Shown piece by piece: positions 33,306 through 43,147 of a stretch of 64,000 nucleotides of DNA (within the stretch, counting starts at the first letter, position 1; every line of letters starts with the position of its first letter). The notes under the pieces were generated by a model. It had not been told where the DNA came from. It ran no database searches and saw nothing but the letters and a program-made list of their open reading frames with translations. Origin of the DNA: Deltaproteobacteria bacterium (GTDB lineage: Bacteria > Desulfobacterota > Desulfomonilia > UBA1062); contig JAHDOV010000006.1 in assembly GCA_018434685.1 (NCBI GenBank), positions 150,180 through 214,179 on the forward strand. Direction: 5' to 3'. Position numbers and translations under genes: made by a program.

Positions 33306-34190
33306 ATGGCACGCAGATATTCCCGGACATTCCCGGTGGATACCGGGGAATACCCGTTTAAGGACCACTGGTTCGAGCGGGAGGGATCTGCCCTGCACTA
33401 TGTCGATGAAGGGCAGGGCACGCCCGTGCTGATGCTCCATGGCAACCCCACCTGGTCGTTCCTGTACCGCAACGTCATCAAGGCAGTGGCAGGCAGGTGC
33501 CGCTGTATCGCGCCGGACTATCCGGGGTTCGGCTATTCGGAGCACCCACCAGAATACTCCTATACCCCGGAAGCACATGCACAATGGATACGGGCCCTGG
33601 TCGACACCCTCGGACTCGAGCGCTGCATACTGGTGGTCCAGGACTGGGGCGGCCCCATCGGGTTTTCCCTCGCCGTGGAGCAGCCGGAGCGCTTCGCCGG
33701 GATCGTGCTGTGCAATTCGTGGTGCTGGCCGCCCACGCCCGGTGCCCGCGTCTTCTCCTGGATCATGGGCGGACCGCTGGGCAAGTATCTGCACCTGCGG
33801 CACAACTTCTTCGCCAGGGTCCTTGTCCCCTACGGCATCTATCACAAGGAAGCCAGGACGCCGGGTGTCCTGGAGGCGTACACCGATCCGTTTCCCACCC
33901 CTGAATCACGCATGGGGACGTGGGTCTTCCCCCGCAGCATCCGCACCTCGTCGCCATGGCTCAAGGAGATCGAGGGAAGGCTGCCCGTCCTCGGCAGCCT
34001 TCCGGTGCGCATGGTCTGGGCCATGAAGGACCCTGCCTTCGGGAAGAGTTCCTATATCAGGAGATGGCAGGGCTTCTTCCCGGACGCGCCTGTCGAGAGG
34101 GTGACCGATGCCTCCCACTACCTTCAGGAAGACTGCCCGCAGCGAATAGCCAGGGCCATCGAGAACATCCTGAACCGGATCGAGAAATGA
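33306..34190 (+). CDS. Haloalkane dehalogenase-like alpha/beta hydrolase
   Basis: 294 residues. LHGNPTWSFLYR (44-55) gives the oxyanion/halide-binding Asn47; VVQDWGGPIG (110-119) supplies nucleophile Asp113 with the adjacent Trp114 that is a halide ligand in dehalogenases; the acid Asp is near 244 (MKDPAF) and the base His near 270 (ASHYLQED). An Asp nucleophile followed by Trp, rather than Ser, favours haloalkane dehalogenase or a close relative over an esterase. No RBS is apparent at the ATG. Many such proteins in anaerobes have unknown natural substrates. Confidence 0.85.
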   Translation: MARRYSRTFPVDTGEYPFKDHWFEREGSALHYVDEGQGTPVLMLHGNPTWSFLYRNVIKAVAGRCRCIAPDYPGFGYSEHPPEYSYTPEAHAQWIRALVDTLGLERCILVVQDWGGPIGFSLAVEQPERFAGIVLCNSWCWPPTPGARVFSWIMGGPLGKYLHLRHNFFARVLVPYGIYHKEARTPGVLEAYTDPFPTPESRMGTWVFPRSIRTSSPWLKEIEGRLPVLGSLPVRMVWAMKDPAFGKSSYIRRWQGFFPDAPVERVTDASHYLQEDCPQRIARAIENILNRIEK

Positions 34191-34274
34191 ACGAACGTTC
34201 CCCTTGACCCCAAAAAGTCAAAGGGCTCTTCCTCCGCTGATTCACTGTATCCTGATCCGCATGGAGAGATGATC

Positions 34275-35684
34275 TTACTGAGCTCCACCGCCCAATACCG
34301 CATACAGCTGCACCTGGTTGGCGAGCTTCGCCAGCCGGAGCGCCACAAGACCCTGCTGGGCCACAAAGAGGGATCGATGGGCAACGAGGACACCCAGGTA
34401 GCTGTCTATCCCCTTTGTATACCTTTCGTTGGAGAGGCGGTAGGTTTCAGACAGGGCATGGACGAGGGATTGCTGCGCCGAGAGCCGCTCTTCCATCGTG
34501 CCCATCACGGCCAATGCATCGGCTGTTTCCCTGAAGGCGGTCTGGATTGTCTTCTCGTATTGGGTCAGGACGATCTCCCTGTCCACTTTGCTCACCTTGA
34601 GTGCTGGCCAGATCCGGGCATCGAAGATCGGAATGGTGGCCTGCGGTGCGAAGCTCCAGGTGCGCGAGCCTGATTCGAACAGCCCTGACAGCTCGCTGCT
34701 GGCGGTTCCGATGGTGGTCGTCAGGGAGATGCGTGGGAAAAAAGCCGCCCGGGCGGCCCCGATATTGGCATAGGCAGCCTTGAGCCGGTGTTCTGCCTGA
34801 AGGATGTCAGGGCGGCTCAGGAGCACCTCGGAGCCCATGCCGGGAGAAATCTCTCCTGGAAGGACCACGCTGCTCAGATCGGCCGGCAGGAGTGCAGCCG
34901 GTGCCGGTGAGCCGAGCAGAAGGTTCAAGGCGTTTTCATCCGTCGCCACCTGCTGGATGTAGCGGGCGATGTCTCTGCGGGCTGTATCCACTTGCGTCTG
35001 GGCCTGGTACAATTCCAGCTGGGTTGCGACCCCGACATCGTAGCTCTTCTTGATGAGATCGTAGGACTCCTGCTGGGCGGCAAGTGTGGAGCGCGACAGA
35101 TCGAGGGCTTCCTGGTCTGCTGCCAGGGAGAGGTACGCCAGTGCCACCGCGGAGACAAGCGAGATCTGTGAGCTGCGCCGTGCCTCCTGTGTGGCCAGAA
35201 ATTCCTCCAGTGCCTGGTCTTTGAGGCTGCGGATGCGGCCGAAGAAGTCGATCTCCCAGGAACTGATGCCGAAATTGACATCGTATCGTTCAGCGGTCAT
35301 CGCACTCCCCGTACTCGAAAGATCGGCCGGCACACGCTCTTTGCCCCCGCTTCCGGCTGCATAGACCGGCGGCAGAAGCTCGGCTCTCTGAATGCCGTAC
35401 AAGCCCCGGGCCCTCTCGACGTTCAAGGCGGCGAGCCTGAGGTCGCGGTTGTTGTTCAGGGCCGTCTCGATGAGCTTCTGAAGCCGTTCGTCGGCAAAAA
35501 ACTCCCGCCATTTGAGCTCAGATACTGCCGGGAGGTTTGTGGCTGTCTTTGTTCCAGTGTAGGCGGCTCCTTCCGGCCAATCGGCAGGAACGGGGGATTC
35601 AGGTCTCGTATATTTCGGGGCCATGGTGCAGCCGCCGGCAAAGGTAATTGCCACGCAGAGGAGAATAAACAGGTTTCTCTTCAT
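34275..35684 (-). CDS. RND efflux outer-membrane lipoprotein (OprM/NodT type)
   Basis: 469 residues. Lipoprotein signal with lipobox FAGGC (Cys about 19), start TMAPKYTRPESPVPADWPEG typical of NodT family, then two outer-membrane efflux repeats: LNNNRDLRLAALNVERARG, SLVSAVALAYLSLAADQEA and the second half RPDILQAEHRLKAAYANIGA with ISLTTTIGTASSELSGLF. It forms the trimeric channel of the tripartite pump with the two genes upstream. It begins one base after the permease stop; the GGGGGGGATC before the ATG is the RBS. Confidence 0.95.
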   Translation of the reverse strand: MKRNLFILLCVAITFAGGCTMAPKYTRPESPVPADWPEGAAYTGTKTATNLPAVSELKWREFFADERLQKLIETALNNNRDLRLAALNVERARGLYGIQRAELLPPVYAAGSGGKERVPADLSSTGSAMTAERYDVNFGISSWEIDFFGRIRSLKDQALEEFLATQEARRSSQISLVSAVALAYLSLAADQEALDLSRSTLAAQQESYDLIKKSYDVGVATQLELYQAQTQVDTARRDIARYIQQVATDENALNLLLGSPAPAALLPADLSSVVLPGEISPGMGSEVLLSRPDILQAEHRLKAAYANIGAARAAFFPRISLTTTIGTASSELSGLFESGSRTWSFAPQATIPIFDARIWPALKVSKVDREIVLTQYEKTIQTAFRETADALAVMGTMEERLSAQQSLVHALSETYRLSNERYTKGIDSYLGVLVAHRSLFVAQQGLVALRLAKLANQVQLYAVLGGGAQ

Positions 35685-35685
35685 A

Positions 35686-38600
35686 TCATTGATCCCCCCC
35701 TGATGGATTTGAAACAGCTGTTTCGATTGATTCGAGCCTCTTTTTTCTGCCGAAGATCTTTTCGATAAGCACAAAGAAAAGGGGTGCAAAGATGACAACC
35801 AGGACGGTGGCGGACACCATTCCCCCCAGCACGCCCGTGCCGATGGCATTCTGGGCACCTGCGCCCGCGCCGGTGGTCAGGGCAAGGGGCAGGACCCCGA
35901 AGCCAAAGGCGAGCGAGGTCATGATGATCGGACGGAACCGCAGCTTCGCACCCTCAATCGTGGCGTCGATGAGCCCCATGCCCTTTTCCATGCCGCCCTT
36001 GGCGAACTGGACGATGAGGATGGCGTTCTTGGTGGCCAGTCCCAGGGTAGTGAGAAGTCCGATCTGGAAGTACACGTCATTGGAAAGCCCCCGCATGCTC
36101 GAGGCGATGATGCCGCCGATGACCCCCAGCGGCAGCACCAGTAGGACCGAGATGGGGATGGTCCAGCTCTCGTAGAGCGCGGCCAGGCACAAAAAGATCA
36201 CGAAGATGGAAAATGCGTACAACAGCGGTGCCTGGGAGCTCGACATCCGTTCCTGGTAGGACAGGCCGGTCCAGTCGAAGCCGACGCCCTTGGGCAGCTT
36301 CTCCACCGCCTCTTCCATGGCCTGCATGGCCTCGCCCGAGCTCTTCCCCCCAGCCGGCTCACCCCAGATGTTCATGGCAGGGAATCCGTTGAAACGCTCG
36401 AGCCGAGGCGATCCGAACGTCCAGCGGCCCGTGGCGAAGGAGGAATAGGGCACCATCTGGCCTGATGCATTGCGGACATAGAGTTTTTCCAGGTCCTTGG
36501 GCTGCATGCGGTAGGGCGCGTCCGCCTGGATGTACACCCGCTTGACATCGCCGCCTTTCACGAAGTCGTTGACATAGGCGCTGCCGAATGAAGCCGCGAG
36601 TGTCCGATGGATGGAGGTAATGGGCAACCCCATCGCTCCTGCCTTTTCCCAGTCCACGTCGATCCGGTATTCGGGCACGTCCTCCATGCCGTTGGGTCGG
36701 ACCGAGGTCAATCGCGGGTCCTGTGCCGTTATCCCCAGGAGCTGATTGCGGGCATCCATCAGGCCTGCGTGTCCGAGGCCGCCCCGGTCCAACAGCTCGA
36801 ATTCGAATCCCTTGGCAGCCCCGAGTTCGACGACTGCCGGCGGCGGAAACACGAACACCATGGCGCTCCTGATGCTCGAAAGAGCCCTCGTGGACCTTTC
36901 CGCAATGGCTTTGGCCTTGAGCTCAGGCCTGTCACGCAAATCCCAGTCTTTGAGCTTGACGAAGACCATGCCGTTGTTCTGCGCCCTGCCGGAGAAGCCG
37001 ATGCCGGTAACGACCGTGCAGGATTCCACGGCATCCTGTTCGTTCTCCTGGAAGTAGCGCTCGATCTTCTTCCCGACCTCGAGGGTCTGCTCCATGGTGG
37101 CGCCCTTGGGCATCATCACCTGGGAGAGCAGAATGCCCTGGTCTTCATCCGGGAGGTAGGCAGTAGGCATGCGGAGGTACAAAAATCCCATGATCCCTAC
37201 GATCACCACGAAAACGGCCAGGTAGCGCTTTTTCCGGGACAGTGAATGGCCGACCAGCCACGTGTACCGGTCTCTGAGGCCAAAGAACACCTTGTCGAAC
37301 CAGAGGAAAAACGGGCGCAGGAAGAATACCGCATGTTCCGCCGGCTCATGCCCTGCCTTCACGGGTCTCAGGAGCGATGCGCACAGCACCGGCGTCAGGA
37401 TCAGGGCTACCAATACCGAAAGCAGCATGGACGCGATGATGGTCACGGAGAACTGGCGGTAGATGACGCCGGTGGACCCGGGGAAGAACGCCATAGGCCC
37501 GAACACGGCCGAGAGCACGAGCCCGATGCCGATGAGCGCGCTGGTGATCTGCTCCATGGACTTGGCCGTGGCCTCCTTGGGCGGGAGGCCTTCCTCGCTC
37601 ATGATCCGCTCCACGTTCTCCACCACCACGATGGCGTCGTCCACCAGCAGGCCGATGGCGAGCACCATGGCGAACATGGTGAGCATGTTGATCGAAAATC
37701 CGAAGAACCCCAGCATGGCGAAGGTTCCCAGGAGAACCACAGGCACTGCGATGGTGGGGATCAGGGTGGCCCGCATGTTGCCCAGGAAGAGCCACATGAC
37801 CAGGAAGACAAGGATAATGGCCTCGATGAGGGTCTTCACCACTTCATCGATGGCGACCCTGATGAAAGGCGTGGTGTCGTAGGGATAGACCACCTTGAGC
37901 CCGGCCGGGAAAAATTTACTCAGCTCCTCCATCTTTGCCTTGACGGCATCCGCCGTGTCCAGGGCATTTGCTCCCGCGGCCTGGCGGATGGCAAGGGCGG
38001 ACGCTGCCTTGCCGTTGTAGGCGGCCTCGATGTCGTAGGCCTCGGTCCCCAGCTCGGTCCTGCCGATATCACGCACCCGCACGATGGAACCGTCCGGGTT
38101 GGTGCGGATCGGGACGGCGGCGAACTCGTCCGGCGTCTTGAGCATGTTCTGGACCACGATGGAGGCGTTCAGGCGCTGACCCTCCACCGCAGGCGCACCG
38201 CCGAGCTGGCCGGCCGAGACCTCCACGTTGTAGGCCTTGAGCGCCATTATCACGTCCTCCATGGTCAGCCCGAAATCGTTGAGCCTGTCCGGGTCGACCC
38301 AGATGCGCATGGCATACCCGCTGCCGAAGACTGCCACCTCGCCGACGCCCGGCACCCGCGCCAGGATCTTTTCAATGCTGGACTTTGCATAGTCCTGCAG
38401 GTCGTTCCTGTCCATGCTGCCGTCTTCCGAGATGAAGGCCACGAGCATCAGATAGTTCCGGGTGGACTTGCTCACCTGGACTCCCTGGCTCTTGACCCCT
38501 TCGGGCAGACCGGCCATGGCGAGCTGGAGCTTGTTCTGCACCTGAGACCAGGCGAGGTCCGGGTCGGTCCCTGCCTCGAAGGTCAGCTCGATGCGGGAGG

Positions 38601-38862
38601 CTCCGGCAGAATCGCTGGTGGCGGACATGTAGAGCATGTTGTCGAAGCCGGTCATCTTCGACTCGATGACCTGGGTCACGCTGTTTTCCACGGTCTCGGC
38701 CGAAGCGCCGGGGTAGAAGGCGTCAATGGCGATGGACGGAGGCGCGATGGGCGGGTACTGGGATATGGGCAGGTTGTAGATGGCGAGCAGGCCGGCGGCC
38801 ATGATGATGATGGCGATGACCCATGCGAAGACCGGACGCTTGAGGAAGAATTTCGAGAGCAT
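35686..38862 (-). CDS. RND efflux transporter, HAE1/AcrB family
   Basis: 1058 residues, full length. N-terminal FFLKRPVFAWVIAIIIMAAG is the first transmembrane helix, followed by the porter domain and YPYDTTPFI before TM2. The proton-relay aspartates are in TM4, IGLLVDDAIVVVENVERIM, and the second half has its paired set (IGLLTTLGLATKNAILIVQF). It exports hydrophobic compounds, using proton motive force, across both membranes together with its neighbours. GGAGGCCAGTC precedes the ATG; 12 bases separate it from the adaptor gene. Confidence 0.97.
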   Translation of the reverse strand: MLSKFFLKRPVFAWVIAIIIMAAGLLAIYNLPISQYPPIAPPSIAIDAFYPGASAETVENSVTQVIESKMTGFDNMLYMSATSDSAGASRIELTFEAGTDPDLAWSQVQNKLQLAMAGLPEGVKSQGVQVSKSTRNYLMLVAFISEDGSMDRNDLQDYAKSSIEKILARVPGVGEVAVFGSGYAMRIWVDPDRLNDFGLTMEDVIMALKAYNVEVSAGQLGGAPAVEGQRLNASIVVQNMLKTPDEFAAVPIRTNPDGSIVRVRDIGRTELGTEAYDIEAAYNGKAASALAIRQAAGANALDTADAVKAKMEELSKFFPAGLKVVYPYDTTPFIRVAIDEVVKTLIEAIILVFLVMWLFLGNMRATLIPTIAVPVVLLGTFAMLGFFGFSINMLTMFAMVLAIGLLVDDAIVVVENVERIMSEEGLPPKEATAKSMEQITSALIGIGLVLSAVFGPMAFFPGSTGVIYRQFSVTIIASMLLSVLVALILTPVLCASLLRPVKAGHEPAEHAVFFLRPFFLWFDKVFFGLRDRYTWLVGHSLSRKKRYLAVFVVIVGIMGFLYLRMPTAYLPDEDQGILLSQVMMPKGATMEQTLEVGKKIERYFQENEQDAVESCTVVTGIGFSGRAQNNGMVFVKLKDWDLRDRPELKAKAIAERSTRALSSIRSAMVFVFPPPAVVELGAAKGFEFELLDRGGLGHAGLMDARNQLLGITAQDPRLTSVRPNGMEDVPEYRIDVDWEKAGAMGLPITSIHRTLAASFGSAYVNDFVKGGDVKRVYIQADAPYRMQPKDLEKLYVRNASGQMVPYSSFATGRWTFGSPRLERFNGFPAMNIWGEPAGGKSSGEAMQAMEEAVEKLPKGVGFDWTGLSYQERMSSSQAPLLYAFSIFVIFLCLAALYESWTIPISVLLVLPLGVIGGIIASSMRGLSNDVYFQIGLLTTLGLATKNAILIVQFAKGGMEKGMGLIDATIEGAKLRFRPIIMTSLAFGFGVLPLALTTGAGAGAQNAIGTGVLGGMVSATVLVVIFAPLFFVLIEKIFGRKKRLESIETAVSNPSGGDQ

Positions 38863-38874
38863 GACTGGCCTCCG

Positions 38875-40083
38875 TCACTTTGCCGGCGCTGCCGGTTTGT
38901 CTAAAGTTTCCGCTGCAGGGTTCTGCGTGTCGGCCTCATCTGTTGCGACCGCCTTTGCCGCCGCCCCGGGCCGCACCTTCTGCAAGCCCTCGACGATGAC
39001 CTTATCGCCCGGGACAAGGCCGGAGGTCACCAGCCACTGGTTGCCGACTGACCGGTCGATGGAGAGCTGTTTCTGCACCACGTTGCCGTCCGTGCCCACG
39101 AGCAGGGCAAGCGGGTTGCCCTTGGGATCGCGCGACACGGCATGCTGGGGGATGAGAATGGCCTTCTTGTTGACCCCTTCCTGTGCCACCCCCCGAACAA
39201 ACATGCCCGGCAGGAGGACTCCTTCGGGGTTGGGAAAGACGGCCCGCAGGATGACGCTCCCGGTCATCCGGTCGACCGTGACATCCTGAAACTGCAGGGT
39301 CCCTTCCAGAGGATATGCCGTGCCGTCTTCCAGGTTGAGCCGGACCTTTCTCTGGCTCGCCCCTTTCCGCTCCAGGCTGCCGCTCTCGATGCGGCGCTTC
39401 ATGCGCAGAAGCTCTGCGGTGGACTGGGGGATATCCACATAGATGGGGTCGAGCTGCTGTATGGTGGCCATGGCCACCGGCTGGTTCGCGGTCACCAGGG
39501 CCCCCACGGTTATGTTTGATCTGCCGATGCGGCCCGAGATGGGCGCCTTGACTTTTGTGTATCCCAGGTTGATGCCGGCTGTCTGCACGGCCGCCTTCCA
39601 ATAGGTGACCTCCGCGTCTGCCTGTCTGAAGGCGGAATCCACATCGTCGAAGTCCTGCTGGCTCACCGCCTTGGAGGCGAGGAGATCATGGTAGCGGTCT
39701 GCCCGTGAACGGAGAGCCGGAAGACTGGCCTGGGCCCGGGCAAGGGAGGCGACTGCGCTGTTGTATGCCGCCTCAAACGGGGCCGGGTCGATCTGGTAAA
39801 GGACAGCGCCCTTATTGACCTCGGAGCCTTCTTCGAACAGACGCTGCTGGATGATGCCGCTCACCTGCGGCCTGACCTCAGCGATCAGGTACGGGGACGT
39901 CCGGCCCGGCAGCTCGGCGGTCAGCACCACCTCCTGCTCCCTGACCGTGATCGTGCCGACTTCCGGAGTCGGAGGCGCTGTCTGGGCCTGCTCCTTGCTG
40001 CATGCGTCCAACATCAGGGCGCATGCCAGAATGAACACGAGAAACAATGTGGTTGTTCGACCGGGTTTTGTCTGGGACTTCAT
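38875..40083 (-). CDS. RND efflux periplasmic adaptor (AcrA/MexA type)
   Basis: 402 residues. Lipobox LDAC (Cys about 28) after a hydrophobic signal, then PGRTSPYLIAEVRPQVSGII (beta-barrel/lipoyl), KGAVLYQIDPAPFEAAYNSA, a coiled-coil hairpin (SLARAQASLPALRSRADRYH, SKAVSQQDFDDVDSAFRQAD), LGYTKVKAPISGRIGRSNI, and the membrane-proximal domain. The ATG at 40083 has GGAGGAATGTA upstream. It bridges permease and channel. C-terminal 40 residues (AAAKAVATDEADTQNPAAE) are a low-complexity tail. Confidence 0.95.
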   Translation of the reverse strand: MKSQTKPGRTTTLFLVFILACALMLDACSKEQAQTAPPTPEVGTITVREQEVVLTAELPGRTSPYLIAEVRPQVSGIIQQRLFEEGSEVNKGAVLYQIDPAPFEAAYNSAVASLARAQASLPALRSRADRYHDLLASKAVSQQDFDDVDSAFRQADAEVTYWKAAVQTAGINLGYTKVKAPISGRIGRSNITVGALVTANQPVAMATIQQLDPIYVDIPQSTAELLRMKRRIESGSLERKGASQRKVRLNLEDGTAYPLEGTLQFQDVTVDRMTGSVILRAVFPNPEGVLLPGMFVRGVAQEGVNKKAILIPQHAVSRDPKGNPLALLVGTDGNVVQKQLSIDRSVGNQWLVTSGLVPGDKVIVEGLQKVRPGAAAKAVATDEADTQNPAAETLDKPAAPAK

Positions 40084-40139
40084 TACATTCCTCCAACTTC
40101 TTATACACACTTTTTTATGAACCGGAACGCAGCGCTGCA

Positions 40140-40763
40140 TCACTCATCCACCAGGCCTTTGAAAAGGATATTCAGGATGGTGTCCGGATCTTCCGGGAAA
40201 GGATGCCGCTCGGGCGCATCAAGCAATCGACTGAGAAAGGCACTGATAATTCCGTCGAGCGACACTGCCAGATGGTATGGGTCGGCGATTCTCTTGAACC
40301 GATTTTTTTGAATCCCGTCGGCAAAGACAGACGTGAGGATCTGCAGGAATTCTTCATGCCGTTCCTTTAGCTCGGAATCGAGCCCTGCCAGAATGTTGAA
40401 GCTGGCTCCGTGGGTCTCGGAGAAGTAGAGTCGAATCACGGGAACGTGGGTACGAAAGAGTTCGCCTATGGTCCTGACATAATTTCGGAGCTTCTCCGCG
40501 TCGTCCTCATGGTCATCTATAGCCTCTCGGACCGACCCATGGAACTCCTCGGACTTTTCCAGCATCATGGCCTTGTAGAGGTCTTCCTTGTTCCTGAAGA
40601 ACTTGTAAAGCGTTCCAATGGCAAACTCGGCCTTTTCGGCGATCTCGTGCATCGAGACGTTGTGGTATCCTTTTTCAGAAAACAGGCTTAAGGCCGCTTC
40701 CAGCATCTCTTGCCGTTGCCGTGCCTTCTCCCTGTCCCTTCTTGAAACCTTCATTTTGATCAC
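40140..40763 (-). CDS. TetR-family repressor of the efflux operon
   Basis: 207 residues. Helix-turn-helix: MLEAALSLFSEKGYHNVSMH with EIAEKAEFAIGTLYKFFRNK (about 19-58). The start is GTG at 40763 with GGAG 8 bases upstream; ATG at 40754 is an alternative. It lies 56 bases ahead of the adaptor gene and in the same direction, so it can be the first cistron of the pump operon and its repressor, the usual arrangement for AcrR-like regulators. Not closely related to the two TetR proteins at the left end. Confidence 0.9.
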   Translation of the reverse strand: MIKMKVSRRDREKARQRQEMLEAALSLFSEKGYHNVSMHEIAEKAEFAIGTLYKFFRNKEDLYKAMMLEKSEEFHGSVREAIDDHEDDAEKLRNYVRTIGELFRTHVPVIRLYFSETHGASFNILAGLDSELKERHEEFLQILTSVFADGIQKNRFKRIADPYHLAVSLDGIISAFLSRLLDAPERHPFPEDPDTILNILFKGLVDE

Positions 40764-41214
40764 AAGTCAAACTCCAGTTGATGAACATCCATCTCTGAAA
40801 TGAATTTGATGTCACGTAATAGAATGGAGCGTCACATTAGTCAAGACCATTGTTCACCGGGGCCAACTACAGCCATGCCTTGCCAAGGATCACCGCCAGG
40901 CCGCGAGGATGCTGGAGCATGCAGGGGATGACCCCTGGCACCCCTGGTGTATCTGGGACAGCAGAGTTGAAAACATGACAGCCGGCCTTATAATGAGTTG
41001 AAGGTCGAGCGGTTTGTTCAAACCGTTACCCACGGGTTGTGACTATGCTGCCGCTCGGGTATCCCGACCAGCCGGCCTTCGTGAAATCGAGAAAGAGCCT
41101 GGATAAGATAGTGTGTTATGAAAAGTATGACTGAGGATATCATGAAAGCAATTGCCAGGTGACGCCGGTGCAGAGGACTGACCAGGAGGTTTTTATGGAT
41201 AACAAGGAGGGTAT
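40764..41214. other. Intergenic region upstream of the DUF362 gene
   Basis: 450 bases without a full gene. A frame ending at 41001 reads AKDHRQAARMLEHAGDDPWH then PWCIWDSRVENMTAG, protein-like but without a start, perhaps a remnant. A tiny frame at 41195-41218 is listed separately. Confidence 0.35.
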
Positions 41215-41218
41215 ATGA
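41195..41218 (+). CDS. Seven-codon leader frame overlapping the DUF362 start
   Basis: ATG after a perfect AGGAGGT encodes MDNKEGI, and its TGA overlaps the ATG of the next gene (ATGA). Inside it lies a second Shine-Dalgarno, AAGGAGGG, that serves DUF362. Such a short coupled frame could tune translation, or be a coincidence of two nearby RBS. Confidence 0.3.
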   Translation: MDNKEGI

Positions 41219-42339
41219 AACCGAAGGTCTACCAGATAACGGCACAGTCCAGGTCTTTCGTCTATGACTCGGGGCTGATGGGAAAATTCGAAAGATTCCT
41301 TGAGCGGTTTGACGTGCGAAGATACATCCCTGAAGATGAGCTTGTTCCGGTGAAGATGCACCTAGGCAATAATGGTGCCTTCAAGACCATTCGCCCGCAG
41401 TTTGTCAAGAAGGTGGTCGATGCGTTAAAGAAGGTGCCTGCGAAACCCTTTGTGACCGATTCGGTGAGGGTGCCCGGCTATGAATATCTGGAGATTGCAC
41501 AAGAGGCCGGATACACGCACCTGACTCTCGGTGCCCCCGTGATCATGGCGGATGGGATCTTCGGGAATGATACCATCAAGGTCTATGCCGGCGAGACCCT
41601 GGGTGAGATGGCTATAGCCTCTGCCATTCACGATGCCAAGGCAATGGTTGTGCTGTCCCATGTCAAAGGGCATATCCAGGCCGTACTGGGAGGGGCCATC
41701 AAGAACATATCCATGGGCGGTATCTCCGCAGCCCCGCGGGGAGGCGACTGGCACCAGGGAAGGGGGAAGATGCACTTTCTCATGGGAGAGATCATGCAGT
41801 GGGATGAGACGAAGTGCACCCTGTGCCTCGATTGCATGAATGTATGTCCGGTCGATGCCATCAGCTTCCCGGACGAGGTCTACGCCGTTAACAAAGACGC
41901 GTGCTGGCGTTGCGGGAGATGTGCGCGGGTGTGCCCGGTGGAGGCCATTACCGTCCCGATATCCCATGAGGTTTTCATGAAGGCCGTGGCAGAGGGAGCG
42001 AACGCGGTTCTGAAGACATTTGAACCGGGAAGGGTGTTATACATCAATTTCCTCCTCGAGATGCAGCCCGAGTGTGACTGCATGCCGATTGCAGACCCTC
42101 CCGTAGCCCAGGATCAGGGAATTCTCATCTGTGATGACCCTGTTGCCATCGACATGGCGACACTGGACATCTTGAGCAAGGTAAGCCCCTTGCCGGACTC
42201 CAGGGCCTCTGGCCTTATCCCCAAGGAGGGGTGGGATATCCTGAGCCTTCTTCACAAGAAAGACGCAAGGCTGCAAATCACCCAGGCCGAGAGGCTGGGT
42301 CTCGGGAGCTCCCAATATGAGCTGGAGATAGTGAGCTGA
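41215..42339 (+). CDS. DUF362 protein with two [4Fe-4S] ferredoxin motifs
   Basis: 374 residues. The N-terminal DUF362 domain (about 1-190) has VPVKMHLGNNGAFKTIRPQF, KPFVTDSVRVPGYEYLEIA and KAMVVLSHVKGHIQAVLGGA. Two ferredoxin motifs follow: CTLCLDCMNVCPVDAISF and CWRCGRCARVCPVEAI (about 203-246), each Cys-x2-Cys-x2-Cys-x3-CP. The C-terminus (PECDCMPIADPPVAQDQG, DDPVAIDMATLDIL) completes the family layout. Such proteins are widespread in anaerobes; their role in electron transfer or metal metabolism is not settled. Strong AAGGAGGG before the ATG. Confidence 0.92.
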   Translation: MKPKVYQITAQSRSFVYDSGLMGKFERFLERFDVRRYIPEDELVPVKMHLGNNGAFKTIRPQFVKKVVDALKKVPAKPFVTDSVRVPGYEYLEIAQEAGYTHLTLGAPVIMADGIFGNDTIKVYAGETLGEMAIASAIHDAKAMVVLSHVKGHIQAVLGGAIKNISMGGISAAPRGGDWHQGRGKMHFLMGEIMQWDETKCTLCLDCMNVCPVDAISFPDEVYAVNKDACWRCGRCARVCPVEAITVPISHEVFMKAVAEGANAVLKTFEPGRVLYINFLLEMQPECDCMPIADPPVAQDQGILICDDPVAIDMATLDILSKVSPLPDSRASGLIPKEGWDILSLLHKKDARLQITQAERLGLGSSQYELEIVS

Positions 42340-42381
42340 CGACAGCAGGGAAGGAACAGGATCACACTGCCGTTATGCTGG

Positions 42382-42993
42382 TTATAAGGATATGGACCTG
42401 ATCCCCATACGCTTCTCCAGATCTGCGAGACCACGGTAGAGCAGGGAAGGCGGCTGGAAAGCGATGCCGAGGATGCTCCAGTTGATGAACTCCATGATGA
42501 TGTCCGAGTGTTGTACCGTATCCATATAGGCAAACCTGGTCCGAACCGGCCAGACCCCCATATCGCCCTTTACCCACACCGGGCAGCCTGCCTGGGAGAG
42601 CAGGGAAGCCCAGATATCCACATCGTTGACCAGGAATCCCAGGTGCTGCACGACCGGCCTGCCTCCTGCATCGACGCACTGCCTGTAGAAGTCAGAGCCC
42701 TTGCCCGGCTCTAAGAGCTCGATTTCATAGCCCTGGTAGCGGGCAAGACCTATCTTGCCCGAAAAGCCTTTTTCTTCCCCACGTTCCTGCCACATATCCA
42801 CACTGCCGTTCACGATGAAGAACGGTCCGATGCCTTTGTTCTCGAGCTCATCGGCTGCCGTTCCCACATCCGGGACCACCAGGCCCAGTTGGTGGATTGC
42901 CGGCAGGGCGAACCTGGCCCTGAAGTCTCTGCCGATTTCATCTACTGCGCCCCGGAAGTTCTGTGCCTGCAACAGGTCATCAAAAAAGATCAT
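42382..42993 (-). CDS. VOC-superfamily protein (glyoxalase/epimerase fold)
   Basis: 203 residues. Two beta-alpha-beta-beta-beta units are visible: IHQLGLVVPDVGTAADELEN with IGLARYQGYEIELLEPGKG, and VVQHLGFLVNDVDIWASLLS with DIIMEFINWSIL. His in IHQLG, Glu in YEIELLE, and His in VVQHLGF occupy the usual metal-ligand places, like methylmalonyl-CoA epimerase. Residues 1-30 form an extra N-terminal helix. GAGGAGG precedes the ATG. It is the last gene of a five-gene minus-strand group, 154 bases after the dehydrogenase, so co-transcription is likely but not certain. Confidence 0.85.
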   Translation of the reverse strand: MIFFDDLLQAQNFRGAVDEIGRDFRARFALPAIHQLGLVVPDVGTAADELENKGIGPFFIVNGSVDMWQERGEEKGFSGKIGLARYQGYEIELLEPGKGSDFYRQCVDAGGRPVVQHLGFLVNDVDIWASLLSQAGCPVWVKGDMGVWPVRTRFAYMDTVQHSDIIMEFINWSILGIAFQPPSLLYRGLADLEKRMGIRSISL

Positions 42994-43147
42994 ACTTCCT
43001 CCTCAATCACATGATAACCCGCGCTGATCTGCCGAAGCAGACCCTCCATGCGGACTGCTGCAGCGGCTTCATTGCGCCTGTTTCTTTCCATTGTTTCAAA
43101 ACCGACACCCGGGCCGCTCACCCGGAACATATCACCTTACCTGCTCA

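Noticed and set aside
37246..38904. A 552-codon open frame on the plus strand opposite the RND transporter
   Set aside because: It mirrors a high-GC coding gene with strong family matches, has no RBS and its translation is low-complexity (His/Gly/Asp-rich), the usual antisense shadow.
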